NCBI GenBank assembly: GCA_013154135.1
Contig: JAADDB010000121.1
Span: 1 to 7,991 of the forward strand
DNA length: 7,991 nucleotides
Origin: Chloroflexota bacterium
Lineage (GTDB): Bacteria > Chloroflexota > Anaerolineae > JAADDB01
Direction of reading: 5' to 3'
Below the pieces are notes generated by a model that saw only the letters and a program-made list of their open reading frames with translations, made no database searches and had not been told where the DNA came from. A program made the translations under genes and the position numbers. Shown in pieces: positions 7,359 to 7,991 of this stretch (its first letter is position 1; every line of letters starts with the position of its first letter).

Positions 7359-7383
7359 AAAAAAGCCTCTTTCTGGAAGAGGC
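7359..7383 (-). terminator. Intrinsic terminator of the SAM riboswitch expression platform
   Basis: On the minus strand GCCTCTT (7377-7383) pairs with AAGAGGC (7365-7371) around the loop CCAGA, followed by six Ts (7359-7364). It lies 14 bp after the aptamer's P1 helix and 44 bp before the metB start. The bases TCTTCCAGA at 7372-7380 (stem plus loop) are the exact complement of the aptamer's TCTGGAAGA at 7412-7420. This 9-bp antiterminator would exclude the terminator when SAM is absent. Confidence 0.9.
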
Positions 7384-7397
7384 CTGTCAACACGTGG

Positions 7398-7539
<142 letters not shown>

Positions 7540-7549
7540 GGAAAGTTCG

Positions 7550-7561
7550 GTTGTCGACAAC
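7550..7561. promoter_or_regulatory. 12-bp perfect palindrome between promoter and aptamer
   Basis: GTTGTCGACAAC is fully self-complementary. It falls roughly at +4 to +16 of the predicted transcript, before the riboswitch. It could be a repressor operator or simply chance; I recognise no regulator for it. Confidence 0.35.
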
Positions 7562-7571
7562 ATTACAGCCC

Positions 7572-7599
7572 ATCATATGCAAGGCGGGGGATTTGTCAA
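7572..7599 (-). promoter_or_regulatory. Sigma-70 type promoter of the metB operon
   Basis: On the minus strand a perfect -35 (TTGACA, 7594-7599) is separated by 16 bp from TATGAT (7572-7577), one base from the -10 consensus. Transcription would start near 7564-7566, leaving about 25 bases before the aptamer and a leader of roughly 250 bases before metB. It stands out from its GC-rich surroundings and is correctly placed for the riboswitch. Confidence 0.85.
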
Positions 7600-7661
7600 A
7601 TCGAACTCATAAAAATTTGGGCTTTGGGCAGCCGGCGCTGGGTGGGGGCCGGTCGATGCAT

Positions 7662-7682
7662 CCCCGTCCGCAAGGGACGGGG
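7662..7682. repeat. GC-rich hairpin, 8-bp stem
   Basis: CCCCGTCC (7662-7669) pairs with GGACGGGG (7675-7682) around the loop GCAAG. No T tract follows on either strand, so it is not an obvious terminator. Hairpins of this kind occur at the ends of IS200/IS605 elements, but no transposase is in view. Confidence 0.45.
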
Positions 7683-7691
7683 CCTAAGGAG

Positions 7692-7715
7692 TAACGATTG
7701 ACGATTAACGATTAA
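7692..7715 (+). repeat. Tandem heptamer repeat (TAACGAT/TGACGAT, 3.4 units)
   Basis: Three 7-base units in register (TAACGAT at 7692, TGACGAT at 7699, TAACGAT at 7706) are followed by TAA. It is AT-rich against a GC-rich background. It sits between two hairpins and shares its unit with shorter sites at 1130 and 2369. Confidence 0.7.
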
Positions 7716-7716
7716 G

Positions 7717-7740
7717 ACCGGCGCACTGCAGTGCGCCGGT
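7717..7740. repeat. Perfect 24-bp palindrome
   Basis: The 12 bases at 7717-7728 (ACCGGCGCACTG) are followed directly by their exact reverse complement at 7729-7740, with no spacer and a CTGCAG centre. A loopless 24-bp perfect palindrome is very unlikely by chance. It has no T tract. It could be a REP-like element, a protein-binding site, or the scar or end of a mobile element. Confidence 0.8.
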
Positions 7741-7991
7741 ACCGTTTGTGAACGGCGATGTGCGGTCATATGCGACACCCCAGGGCTGAACCCCCGGGCT
7801 CAGTTGCGGACCAATCAATGGACCCGCTGAACAGGAAGCGCCCCCGCGGGACGCGGGATGGTTCTCCGGCCGACGCATTCTCCGCGGTTCTCCGTAGCAC
7901 CTCGGCGGCGGACGGGTCCGCACCTTGGCGGAAATCCGACGTTCTCGCCCCGTGCGGGGAAAGAGTTTTGTGTGCGAGGTGGGCGGGCGAA
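7741..7991. other. GC-rich tract of small hairpins, no supported gene
   Basis: No convincing gene lies here. Several short inverted repeats follow one another: CCGTT/AACGG (7742-7755), an 8-base imperfect stem with a CTGAA loop (7778-7798), CCCGCG/CGCGGG with a GGA loop (7843-7857) and GCGGAC/GTCCGC (7908-7921). TTCTCCG occurs three times (7862, 7878, 7888). A plus frame is open from ATG 7758 to the edge, and a minus frame from the edge to TGA at 7815, but both give Arg/Pro/Gly-rich sequences without a recognisable motif. It may be a REP-type cluster, a structured RNA, or the end of an element lying beyond the window. Confidence 0.5.

Noticed and set aside
7662..7682. Single CRISPR-repeat-like hairpin
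   Set aside because: There is only one copy, and no repeat-spacer periodicity is present.
7705..7923. Minus-strand open frame of 72 codons
   Set aside because: It runs through the 24-bp palindrome and the heptamer repeat, has low-complexity composition and no ribosome binding site that I can see.
7758..7991. Plus-strand frame open from ATG 7758 to the window edge
   Set aside because: The translation is Arg/Pro/Ser-rich without motifs and crosses several hairpins; open frames of this length are common in GC-rich DNA.
7741..7991. RNase P RNA, SRP RNA, tmRNA or 6S RNA
   Set aside because: I checked both strands for their conserved cores as I know them and found none.

Overview
The window is about 8 kb of GC-rich bacterial DNA. 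The best guess is a member of the Chloroflexota (green non-sulfur bacteria and relatives). This rests on several things together: separate CofG and CofH Fo-synthase subunits instead of one fused FbiC protein, a SAM-I (S-box) leader on methionine genes, a cystathionine gamma-synthase that reads like the plant enzyme, a LolA/LppX-like lipoprotein, and short heptameric repeats at gene ends. No rRNA or other marker is present, so the phylum is an inference.

Layout. Positions 2-1060 (+) hold the 3' part of a probable secreted lipoprotein whose signal peptide lies outside the window. A strong symmetrical hairpin at 1081-1112 ends this gene and, from the other side, the convergent minus-strand operon. 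Positions 1145-7314 are five minus-strand genes, read right to left: metB-like cystathionine gamma-synthase, aspartate kinase, ribD, cofG, cofH. Their junctions are tight (about 2 bp apart or an ATGA overlap, 19 bp, an ATGA overlap, 81 bp), and I see no strong terminator inside the run.

Upstream of metB is a complete control region on the minus strand: a near-consensus sigma-70 promoter (7572-7599), a 12-bp palindrome, a SAM-I riboswitch aptamer (7398-7539), an intrinsic terminator (7359-7383) with a visible competing antiterminator, and a second hairpin (7317-7350) that buries the metB ribosome binding site. Low SAM should therefore switch on the whole run.

How the genes fit together. Aspartate kinase starts the aspartate pathway and MetB commits its product to methionine, the precursor of SAM. 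RibD makes the pyrimidine intermediate shared by riboflavin and Fo. CofG and CofH are radical-SAM enzymes that turn a ribityl-aminouracil plus tyrosine into Fo, the chromophore of coenzyme F420. One SAM-sensing leader thus appears to sit over SAM-precursor synthesis and SAM-consuming deazaflavin synthesis, which is the most interesting point of the window.

Positions 7600-7991 hold no gene that I can support. They contain a GC hairpin, a heptamer tandem repeat, a perfect 24-bp palindrome, and then about 250 bases of GC-rich sequence full of small hairpins.
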